Shown here: positions 52,505-59,500 of the stretch, in pieces
How positions within the stretch are numbered: the first letter of the stretch is position 1
How the letters are laid out: each line of letters starts with the position of its first letter
Origin: Lujinxingia sediminis
Lineage (GTDB): Bacteria > Myxococcota_A > Bradymonadia > Bradymonadales > Bradymonadaceae
Assembly: GCF_004005565.1 (NCBI RefSeq)
Contig: NZ_SADD01000009.1
Coordinates: 124,001 to 188,000, forward strand
DNA length: 64,000 bases
Direction of reading: 5' to 3'
Position numbers and translations under genes: made by a program
Notes under the pieces: model-generated
Databases searched by the model: none
What the model saw: only the letters and a program-made list of their open reading frames with translations
Told to the model about the DNA's origin: nothing

Positions 52505-53587
52505 GTGGTGGTCAGCGAGACGGGCGGGCTAATCAGCCGGGAGGAGTATCGGCCTTATGGGGAGTCGTCGTTCGGGTCGTATGCGAAGAAGCGTTTTCGT
52601 TTTACGGGCAAAGAGCGCGACGAAGAATCCGGCCTCTACTACCACGGCGCGCGCTACTACTCGCCGTGGCTCTGCCGCTGGACAGCGCCGGATCCGGCGG
52701 GGATGGTGGATGGGGTGAATGTGTATGCGTATGTGCGGGGGAATCCGGTGCGGTTGGTGGATCCGGGGGGGATGGAGGGGGAGGAGAGCCAATCTACTTG
52801 TATTCCAGTGGAGGGGGCGGATGTTGATCTCGCCATACGCGCAAGAGACGGCAAAGGATATCCAAACGCCGGTTATAGGGGTTTGGATGTCCCGAATGTT
52901 GCGGCGGATCAGGTACAGCGCGACATCGAACAGGATGAGTTTCGCGCGCGGAGTGGAGAAGTATCGAGCCGAGAACCCGATATCGTGGATCTGGGCAATT
53001 CTCTCTTTGAAGTTGGTGTAGGGCTTGGCTTAGGCGGTTTACGTAGTTTAGAGGAAGCATGGCACGGAACCCTTGGCAATCCTGGCCATCATGAAACGCC
53101 AGAGAGTAGAGTTCGTGAGCCGGAAACTCCAGAGGAAGAGCTTGGTGATGCTTTATCAATATTTTTTCCTATTGGTATTCGTGGTGGTGGTTCACGTGGC
53201 GCAGGAGGAGTACCCACAAATTCGATTAGATCGAATGTACGGCGGGAAAAGTCGGTAGAGAGTTCGAGAGAATATGCACGTCAATTTGCCAGTTCACCGG
53301 AGAGAGAGCAGGTTTTAGAGCGAGTGATTCAAGATGATGGTTTGCTCAATATGAGTCAGACGATACAGAGCCAGTTTGAACCTGGAGGAAGCCGTTCCTT
53401 TATCACAAATGAAGCTATGTTGACTGCGATTGGGACTGGTCGACGAGAAATAGACCCTAAAAAGTCGGCGGATCATTTTATGTATTATATCCCGGCATCT
53501 CATAGAAATCACTCTGGGACTTTAGAAGTGTTGGTTCATGAGCCCTCCGGTCAAATTCGACATGTTCTGTTCCGAAGGCAACGATAG
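52505..53587 (+). CDS. 5'-truncated RHS core with C-terminal polymorphic toxin domain
   Basis: The frame is open from 52481 (GDHLGSSSVVVSETGG) and the first usable start is the GTG at 52505, giving 360 residues. Residues 10-90 are the RHS-associated core (FRFTGKERDEESGLYYHGAR, then YYSPWLCRWTAPDPAG and YAYVRGNPVRLVDPGG). Beyond it the sequence changes in character and base composition, as expected for a swapped C-terminal tip. Hydrophobic stretches (GNSLFEVGVGLGLGGL, LSIFFPIGIRGGG) lead to a toxin of about 120 residues with no recognised motif (SFITNEAMLTAIGTGRREID, SADHFMYYIPASHRN, GQIRHVLFRRQR). The layout resembles nuclease tips of the BECR type, but that is a guess. The long RHS repeat shell is missing, so delivery depends on recombination. 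An immunity gene follows after 11 bp. Confidence 0.85.
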   Translation: MVVSETGGLISREEYRPYGESSFGSYAKKRFRFTGKERDEESGLYYHGARYYSPWLCRWTAPDPAGMVDGVNVYAYVRGNPVRLVDPGGMEGEESQSTCIPVEGADVDLAIRARDGKGYPNAGYRGLDVPNVAADQVQRDIEQDEFRARSGEVSSREPDIVDLGNSLFEVGVGLGLGGLRSLEEAWHGTLGNPGHHETPESRVREPETPEEELGDALSIFFPIGIRGGGSRGAGGVPTNSIRSNVRREKSVESSREYARQFASSPEREQVLERVIQDDGLLNMSQTIQSQFEPGGSRSFITNEAMLTAIGTGRREIDPKKSADHFMYYIPASHRNHSGTLEVLVHEPSGQIRHVLFRRQR

Positions 53588-53598
53588 AGGGAGTTTTT

Positions 53599-53883
53599 AT
53601 GGGAAATGAAAAGAACTTGATCAACTTGATGGAAGCTGTATTGTCTGAGAATATTTCAGTTGAGCGCTTCCGAGGACAATACGAAAATTTTTGGAATTTT
53701 GAATTGGAAACTGATAATTTGTCCACGATTGAGTGTAAAGTTTTTGAGGAGGTTTTTGACGTTGTTGTTTGGTATAGTCCGTTTCCTGAAGAACGGGCCC
53801 AGATTCCAAACTATGTCGACGAAGCGACTGTACTTAGGGCAGTGGAAGATGCGCTTTCTAAGTTGTGTGAAGATGAACGATGA
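53599..53883 (+). CDS. Probable immunity protein to the adjacent RHS toxin
   Basis: A 94-residue, acidic, helical protein starting 11 bp after the toxin's stop codon. The base composition is clearly lower in GC than the surrounding genome and equal to the toxin tip, as expected for a co-transferred pair. The pattern FRGQYENFWNFE and VVVWYSPFPEERAQIPNYVD is distinctive. Length and pattern are compatible with small colicin-immunity-like proteins, but I cannot assign a named family with confidence. It should bind and neutralise the tip in the producer's cytosol. Confidence 0.75.
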   Translation: MGNEKNLINLMEAVLSENISVERFRGQYENFWNFELETDNLSTIECKVFEEVFDVVVWYSPFPEERAQIPNYVDEATVLRAVEDALSKLCEDER

Positions 53884-53916
53884 AAATAAGATGAGAAGAG
53901 CTTTCGGCTTCGGCGG

Positions 53917-54628
53917 TTGAGGGCTGAAATGTTTCAGCGCAGCGTCAGCGGGGACACGCGGACCTACAGCTCCCAGGGGGGGGGGGAGTTGCAGGACCTG
54001 CGTTATACCTACGACGGTGCGGGCAACATCCAATCCATCGATAGTCAGGGGACGGGGTTGGGCATTGAGCCCGGGGATTTTGCATATCTTGCGGAGGTGA
54101 CGTGGGGGAGCTTTTCGGCGGATTCGCTGCTGCGGCGTTTTGAGTATGACGCGCTCTACCGGTTGACGCGTGCGACGGGGCGAGAGCGCAAGGGGGTGGA
54201 GCCGATATTCTGGGGGAATCAGGTTCCGGGTGGGTCGAGTGTGGAGGAGGCGCGGCCTTATATCGAGCATAACGCCGTGAGCTATCGTTGATGTCGCGTC
54301 TGCTGCATCGAGAGCACCGCGTGCTGCGTTGCAAAGCCTCGACGATGCTAAAGCATCGCCTGCGTTTTGCGCCTTGCCCGCGTCACTCTCGATTTCGCAT
54401 CCAGCGACATCAACATCTGCTCACGGCGTCGTACGACAAAACCGGCGGGATGGTGGAGATGACGCACGAGTACGCACTCGATGCGGCGAGCGGGGTGGCG
54501 CAGTGGAAGCGGGCGTTTCGGGTGCAGGCGGCGGGGAGTCCGGCGTCGAGCTACGGGGCGTATGGGGATGAAACGCGCAGAAGCCGGCGGTGCGCTATGA
54601 GTTGGGCGACCACCTGGGCAGTCCTTAA
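53917..54628 (+). pseudogene. RHS core fragment, split by element B and frameshifted
   Basis: RHS-like sequence begins near 53926 (RYTYDGAGNIQSIDS, RFEYDALYRLTRATGRE) and continues in one frame to PYIEHN at 54273. Element B then follows. From 54432 the RHS sequence resumes in another frame (YDKTGGMVEMTHEYALDAAS). From 54581 it is in a third frame (KPAVRYELGDHLGSP) and stops at 54628. That last motif is the same GDHLGS with which the truncated RHS tip at 52481 begins. The two fragments together would rebuild one continuous RHS core, so this is a decayed or displaced part of the same kind of gene. Confidence 0.85.
54271..54432. repeat. Palindromic element B, copy 2, inserted in RHS sequence
   Basis: A 162-bp element from ACGCCGTGAGC to GCTCACGGCGTCG. 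It folds as a long imperfect hairpin: GTTGATGTCGC and later GCGACATCAAC are complements, and CGATGCTAAAGCATCG is the exact palindromic centre. It interrupts the RHS fragment between the HN and YDK codons. Confidence 0.85.
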
Positions 54629-54763
54629 CGTCGAGTGGAAGCGAATGATAGCCCGAGCGCGAACTTCGAGTGGTTGGAATCGTGATTGTCATCTTGCTAC
54701 GAACACGGTCACTCTGAGACGTCGATTTTCCCCACTATTTTACCCCCCGCATCAGGGTTAAAA

Positions 54764-55405
54764 GTGAGACTGTTTTTTCTGATTGGAATCCTGCTTCTCG
54801 CTGCGATGTCCTTTGTGGGGTGTTCCGACCCTATTCAAGCTATGGGCTGTATGACCGATGAACCCTGTAGAAACGATCGCGTTTGCTGTGAGGGTGTGTG
54901 CGCTGAACGCGAAGCGTGTTTCGGGGAGTGCGTCAGCCCACTGGAGAACGCCAATGAAACGCTTTCTATCGGTCTAGAAGCCGATGAATTCTATGGTCGA
55001 TTCGTGCGTGGGGAGGCTGAAGAGGCCGCCGTGGGTTACGGTGTTATTCCGGAGCAATCTTCTTCGGGTTTCAACGTGCATCTCTTCCTTTTCGAATGCG
55101 GTGGAGCCACTGTCTTGTATGAGGAGGGATTTCTGGGCCACGGATTCAACCCCTATGGCGATTTTGGAGGTGGCGAGTCCCATAAAACCCGGATTGAGAC
55201 GGGTTGGAGCATCGAGGGTGAGCGCGTGGTGGTTGGAGAGGTTCTCGATTGCGTCGGGCAGATGTCCGGCGAGGCAAGTTATTCTATGAGCTGCATCCTG
55301 GTGAACGCAGTGGGATCGCCTAAAGCTGTGGGTGGCAGTGCGTCTCTCCGCCCCGAAGCGAGTGTGCCTTCGCCGGATGATGAGGAGTTCGCTGATTTTC
55401 AGTGA
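54764..55405 (+). CDS. Lipoprotein with a Cys-rich N-terminal segment
   Basis: A 213-residue lipoprotein. I take the GTG at 54764, after AGGGTTAAAA; the upstream frame belongs to RHS debris. The signal peptide (LFFLIGILLLAAMSFVGC) has a clear lipobox. A Cys-rich stretch follows (CMTDEPCRNDRVCCEGVCAE), like small EGF- or knottin-like caps. The remaining 130 residues are beta-rich, with no known family. Base composition is closer to the RHS islet than to the genome average. Confidence 0.75.
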   Translation: MRLFFLIGILLLAAMSFVGCSDPIQAMGCMTDEPCRNDRVCCEGVCAEREACFGECVSPLENANETLSIGLEADEFYGRFVRGEAEEAAVGYGVIPEQSSSGFNVHLFLFECGGATVLYEEGFLGHGFNPYGDFGGGESHKTRIETGWSIEGERVVVGEVLDCVGQMSGEASYSMSCILVNAVGSPKAVGGSASLRPEASVPSPDDEEFADFQ

Positions 55406-55695
55406 GGTGGGCTGTGACGACAGTGTCCGACCGAGAGATGGGCATCGAGCAGAGCAACAACCTCGATGAGTCTGGCTCACTTGGTCGAACTCCGTTTTGC
55501 CGATTTGGAAGGACCGTTTCAAAGTCTGGTTGGGCGTTTTGATTTTTAGGGGGGGAGGCGATTGGAAATTTCAAACTCCGAGATGGTGTCGGTCGAGCGG
55601 AGCCCTGTGGGGATTGGTGAGTGAATTTTGGGGCCACGTCAGCGGGAAGGTCGATCGGTTTCAGGGTAGATAAGATTGTTTTGCGGGAATGGGTT
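55406..55695. other. Short gap with no supported gene
   Basis: AT-richer sequence between the lipoprotein and the following small gene. It carries one CCGACCGAGAGATGGGCA match to the 45-bp array unit at 59139, but no array. Confidence 0.4.
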
Positions 55696-56151
55696 ATGCA
55701 TATTGATGCGTCGTATATAAAAGAGATTAGAAGTCGTGAAGGTGTATTTTTGGTCGAGCAGGTTGTCATGGCTCGGTTTTCGGATTGGTTTGATTTGATG
55801 CCGTGGTGTGCAACATCGATCGATTGGAACCAGGTTCCAGGATTCGTGAAAGCGAGGATTCCTGGCGGCGGTGAGGTTTGGGAAGGGAAAGTATGCGAAT
55901 GGGCCAGTGGATTGCCTATTGGGAAATGCAGTCATATTGTGCCGTACTATCGTTGGAAAGAGCCGAGTATTGCGTTGCCGTTTCATTTTGGGATTGCAAA
56001 CTTGGATCTTCTTTATGCCACGTATCCAAACAAGGCATATGTGTTTGGGGTCGATGTCGGTACAAGTTTAGATTTTCAATTTGGGACTGTTTTTGAGTGG
56101 GATCAAATGGATACGTTTCGCGGTAGCGCTGAGTTGATTGATTTTGGGTGA
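55696..56151 (+). CDS. Unknown small protein in the RHS islet, possible orphan immunity gene
   Basis: A 151-residue protein. I start it at ATG 55696 (MHIDASYIKEIRSREGVFLV), since codons from 55621 have no ribosome site. Base composition is low in GC. The sequence is aromatic-rich and lacks signal and membrane segments (GDVGTSLDF-type strand near the end, PFHFGIANLDLL). The position downstream of RHS debris, the small size and the composition fit an orphan immunity gene, but this cannot be shown from sequence. Confidence 0.65.
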   Translation: MHIDASYIKEIRSREGVFLVEQVVMARFSDWFDLMPWCATSIDWNQVPGFVKARIPGGGEVWEGKVCEWASGLPIGKCSHIVPYYRWKEPSIALPFHFGIANLDLLYATYPNKAYVFGVDVGTSLDFQFGTVFEWDQMDTFRGSAELIDFG

Positions 56152-56241
56152 TCCTTGGGTGTTCGGCCAAGTAGGGTTTGGTTTGCTGACGAAGGGGGCT
56201 GGTCGAGTGTTAATATTATATGATTTGAAAATGGATCAGTA

Positions 56242-56682
56242 GTGATAAGCAGTGATAGTTTGGTTCGAGGGGTCGAACTTTTTCGTCGGTGGAGCCTTCG
56301 TTTTATCATGGTCGTATTCATTGCGTTCGTAGGGGGCATTTTGGGTTCTGTGCTCTACGCGCGAACATATGCGACAGTGGATCATGCTGAGTGGGCGGCC
56401 AAATTCTGCCTTACTGATGAGCGTCCGGATGGGGATTTGAGGTTTCCGCCAGGGTCGAAGAAGGGTTCAGAACGGGTGGTGTGTAGAAACGAAGATGGTG
56501 AGACATATGGTTATAAGGTGGATCGCCAATTTGAGTCTGGAAACTCTCAGGTAGAGTGCTTTGATACGATTCCAGCAAAGTTCTTTCCTCCAGGGTGGAG
56601 TTGTCAGGTTGAAAATGGGAGTAGCCTGCAAGCGGTCGATGTATATTTCTATTGGGAATCGACAGAGGTTTGGTGTCGTTGA
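56242..56682 (+). CDS. Small single-pass membrane protein in the RHS islet
   Basis: A 146-residue protein with a GTG start at 56242. One N-terminal transmembrane helix (FIMVVFIAFVGGILGSVLYA) is followed by a soluble, Cys-containing domain (CLTDERPDGDLRFPPG, VECFDTIPAKFFPPGW, STEVWCR). Low-GC sequence. I do not recognise it. The domain is probably periplasmic, with four Cys able to form disulfides. Confidence 0.65.
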   Translation: MISSDSLVRGVELFRRWSLRFIMVVFIAFVGGILGSVLYARTYATVDHAEWAAKFCLTDERPDGDLRFPPGSKKGSERVVCRNEDGETYGYKVDRQFESGNSQVECFDTIPAKFFPPGWSCQVENGSSLQAVDVYFYWESTEVWCR

Positions 56683-56770
56683 GTTTTGACAATGAGTCGC
56701 GCCGAAAGTGAGGAGAATATGTTGTGTCGCGCGTTTGCAAAAGACGGTCAGAAGATGGCTTGAGCTTATT

Positions 56771-57082
56771 GTGCTGTGTCCTGATTGTGGAGATCTGAAT
56801 ATGACGAATTCGTTGGTAGATTCTCTTTTTCGATGCCGGGTTTGCGGTTTTAAGAATGATGTCATGGTTTGGGGGCCAAACGGCGACGATCCTTTGTACT
56901 CGTTTGAGATTTGTCCATGTTGCGGCACTGAGTTTGGTTACGAAGACTGTACGCTAAAGGCAACTCGCATTAATCGGGCGAGGTGGTTGGAAAAGGGCGC
57001 ACCATGGTTTGAGGTGGAAAAGAGGCCTGACGATTGGGATGTAAACGAGCAGTTGAGTAAGATTCCCGCCGAGTTATTGTAA
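56771..57082 (+). CDS. Zinc-ribbon small protein in the RHS islet
   Basis: A 103-residue protein if read from GTG 56771 (LCPDCGDLNM). Starting there keeps two paired cysteine sets, CPDC with CRVC, plus CPCCGTEFGYEDC; a start at ATG 56798 would lose the first. The C-terminal half (RARWLEKGAPWFEVEKRPDD, then WDVNEQLSKIP) matches the many short CPCC-type proteins often found near toxin loci. An immunity role is a reasonable but unproved suggestion. Low-GC composition. Confidence 0.7.
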   Translation: MLCPDCGDLNMTNSLVDSLFRCRVCGFKNDVMVWGPNGDDPLYSFEICPCCGTEFGYEDCTLKATRINRARWLEKGAPWFEVEKRPDDWDVNEQLSKIPAELL

Positions 57083-57225
57083 ACGAGAGAGCTGCGACGG
57101 AACCGTCCGAGAGATGGATATGGGCCGGTAACTATGCGATTTCACGCGAAATTTCGGGTTTGGGATACGCTCAACCCATCGAGTTCCAGCCCCCTTAACC
57201 GCCGGAATCCCAGACGAGGTATAGA

Positions 57226-57510
57226 GTGACCGACATCTTCAACAAACTTCACGCTGCCGTGGAGATCATCTTCTGGGCGGATACCCGCACGGGCATGCTT
57301 GAGGCGCTGCAAGAGGCGGCCGAACCCATCCTGGCGTTGCGTGCGGAGGAGTTCGGGGATGAGGCGTCGCGAAGCGAGCTTCGCTACATCCAGGAGATTT
57401 TGGAGGAGTACAGTGGTGTTGAGGGATTTTACTCCTCGGATGTGCGGAATGAAGTGAGGGAGGCGTTGGCAATGGTGCTTGCGCTCTATCGGCGGGAGGT
57501 GGGGCGTTGA
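57226..57510 (+). CDS. Small helical protein in the RHS islet
   Basis: A 94-residue all-helical acidic protein with a GTG start at 57226 after GAGGTATA. Helices are FNKLHAAVEIIFWADTRTGM, LEALQEAAEPILALRAEEFG and VREALAMVLALYRREVGR. No family recognised. It closes the run of small genes downstream of the RHS debris, and its GC content has already returned toward the genome average. Confidence 0.65.
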   Translation: MTDIFNKLHAAVEIIFWADTRTGMLEALQEAAEPILALRAEEFGDEASRSELRYIQEILEEYSGVEGFYSSDVRNEVREALAMVLALYRREVGR

Positions 57511-57610
57511 GGCGGGGGAGATGATGCACGGGGGGCAGGCGCGCGGAATGCGGTTCAAATGCGGCTCGCTCCGAGGGTAATGCAACGGTGCAGTGCGCGG
57601 AGATGTCGAA

Positions 57611-59059
57611 CTACTCGAAGTTCAGCGCGTCATCTGCAATGGGGGCGAGTCGAAAGAGAATGCTGTCCAGAATATAATTCTGGTAGAGGCGCCAGGGCCG
57701 GTGCTCGCCCTGGTTGGGGAGTTCGTCGAGGGCGCGTTGGATGTAGCCGGAGTTGAAGTCGATGAGGGGGCGGTCGGCGGTGGTGTCTTCGGGGAGGCGC
57801 GGGGTGACGATGCGGTGGTGGTGCTGGTCCATGTGGTGGAGGAGGCGGCAGGTCCACTGGCTGATGAGCTCGCATTTGAGGGTCCAGGAGGCGTTGGTGT
57901 AGCCGACGGACATCACAGCGTTGGGGACGTTGCTGAGCATGGCGCCTTTGTACATCGTCTCCTGGCCGGGTTTGATGGTGGTGCCGTTGACTTCGAGGGT
58001 GGTGCCGCCGGCGACGACAACTTCCAGCCCGGTCGCGGTGACGACGAGGTCGGCGTCGAGATGTTTGCCGGAGCGCAGGGCGATGCCCGTCTCGGTAAAG
58101 GTGTCGATGTGGTCGGTGACGACCGAGGCGTTTCCGTGGCGGAGTGCGTCGAAGAGGTCGTTGTCGGGGACAAAGCAGATGCGTTGGTCCCAGGGGGCGT
58201 AGGTGGGGTTGAAGTGGGCATCAACGTCGACGATGTCGCCGATGGCCGCGCGCACCTGTCGGGTGATGTATCGGCGGGCGGCGGCGGGCATGCGGCGGGA
58301 GAATTGATAAAAGAGCATCAGGCGGAGGACGTTTTTCCAGCGGGTCAGCTCGGCGCCGAGGGTGTCGCCGAGACGTCGCGTCATCCATTGAGAGAGGCGG
58401 TCTTCTGCGGGGAGTGAGAGCACGTAGCTCGGGGAGCGCTGCAGCATGGTGACGTGTGCGGCGAGTTTGGCCATGGAGGGGACGAGTGTGACGGCGGTGG
58501 CACCGCTGCCGATGACGACGACGCGTTTGCCCTTGTAGTCGATGTCGTCGGTCCAGAGTTGGGGGTGAACCCGTTCGCCGCGGAATCGCTCAATGCCGGG
58601 GAAGTCGGGTGTGTAGCCGTGGTCGTAGCAATAATAGCCGGTGCAGAACCAGAGGACGTTGCAGGTGTAGAGCTGCGCTTCGCCGGATATCGGGTGTCGG
58701 GAGGTGACGGTCCAGAAGGCGTCTTCGGAGGACCAGCTTGCGTGTTCGACGTGGTGGTTGGTGCGGATGTTGTGGTCGAGGCCGGTCTCTCGGGCGGTGT
58801 CGTGGAGGTAGCGTAGAATCGAGGGACCATCGGCGATGGCCTGAGGGTTGGGCCAGGGGCGAAAGGAGAAACCCAGGGTGTGCATGTCGGAGTCGGAGCG
58901 GATGCCCGGGTAGTTGAAGAGGTCCCAGGTGCCGCCCAGGGAGTCGCGGCCTTCCAGAATGGCGAAGGACTTCCGGGGGCATTTTTGCTGGAGGTAGTAC
59001 CCGGCGCAGATGCCGGAGAGGCCGGCGCCGATGATGAGGACGTCGAGGTGTGTGGGCAT
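57611..59059 (-). CDS. Flavin-dependent Baeyer-Villiger-type monooxygenase
   Basis: A 482-residue FAD/NADPH enzyme. The start is ATG 59059 (MPTHLDVLIIGAGLSGICAG); the frame upstream runs through the 45-bp repeats and is an artefact. The FAD Rossmann motif is GAGLSG, the BVMO fingerprint reads FRGERVHPQLW (FxGxxxHxxxW), and a second Rossmann motif VVIGSGATAVTLVPSM binds NADPH. A third region (VVTATGLEV) contains the ATG-type motif. Members oxidise ketones to esters or hydroxylate amines and steroids; the exact substrate is unknown. The length is usual for the flavin-containing monooxygenase group. It converges on the small gene at 57226. Confidence 0.93.
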   Translation of the reverse strand: MPTHLDVLIIGAGLSGICAGYYLQQKCPRKSFAILEGRDSLGGTWDLFNYPGIRSDSDMHTLGFSFRPWPNPQAIADGPSILRYLHDTARETGLDHNIRTNHHVEHASWSSEDAFWTVTSRHPISGEAQLYTCNVLWFCTGYYCYDHGYTPDFPGIERFRGERVHPQLWTDDIDYKGKRVVVIGSGATAVTLVPSMAKLAAHVTMLQRSPSYVLSLPAEDRLSQWMTRRLGDTLGAELTRWKNVLRLMLFYQFSRRMPAAARRYITRQVRAAIGDIVDVDAHFNPTYAPWDQRICFVPDNDLFDALRHGNASVVTDHIDTFTETGIALRSGKHLDADLVVTATGLEVVVAGGTTLEVNGTTIKPGQETMYKGAMLSNVPNAVMSVGYTNASWTLKCELISQWTCRLLHHMDQHHHRIVTPRLPEDTTADRPLIDFNSGYIQRALDELPNQGEHRPWRLYQNYILDSILFRLAPIADDALNFE

Positions 59060-59138
59060 GGTGCTGGTCGGGGAGCCGGGCGTGGTTGCGGGGTGTGAGG
59101 ACGAGTGTAGCGCAGGTGCGGGGGATGCGCGACGGGCC

Positions 59139-59500
59139 GACCGAGAGAAGGGCAAGGTTGAGTGTTTGTGCGGGTATGAAGCCGACCGAGAGAAGGGCAA
59201 GGTTGAGTGTTTATGCGGGTATGAGGCGGACCGAGAGAAGGACGAGGTTGAGTGTTTGTGCGGGTATGAGGCGGACCGAGAGAAGGGCAAGGTTGAGTGA
59301 TTATGCGGTCATTGCCGAAAGTCTCTGGCGGACCGAGAGACGGACGAGGTTGAATGATTATGCGGGTGTGAGGCCGACCGAGAGACGGACGAGGTTCAAT
59401 GATCGTGCGGTCATTGCCGACAGTTTCTCTACGGTCTCTGGCCGACCGAGAGACGGACGAGGTTGAATGATTATGCGGGTGTGAGGCCGACCAGGGAGTA
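59139..59500. repeat. 45-bp tandem repeat array (locus 3)
   Basis: GACCGAGAGA occurs at 59139, 59184, 59229, 59274, 59331, 59376 and 59444, and a diverged copy lies at 59489. Most steps are 45 bp. The unit reads GACCGAGAGAAGGGCAAGG, then TTGAGTGTTTATGCGGGTAT and GAGGC. Two steps carry insertions (57 and 68 bp) containing TCATTGCCGA. The array sits between the monooxygenase start and the stop of the lipoprotein gene at 59501. Confidence 0.9.

Noticed and set aside
53599-53883. Colicin D immunity protein assignment
   Set aside because: The resemblance is limited to size and a weak helix pattern; no diagnostic residues could be checked.
59060-59290. 15-residue protein repeats upstream of the monooxygenase
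   Set aside because: They are translations of the 45-bp DNA repeat; the enzyme begins with its FAD motif at 59059.
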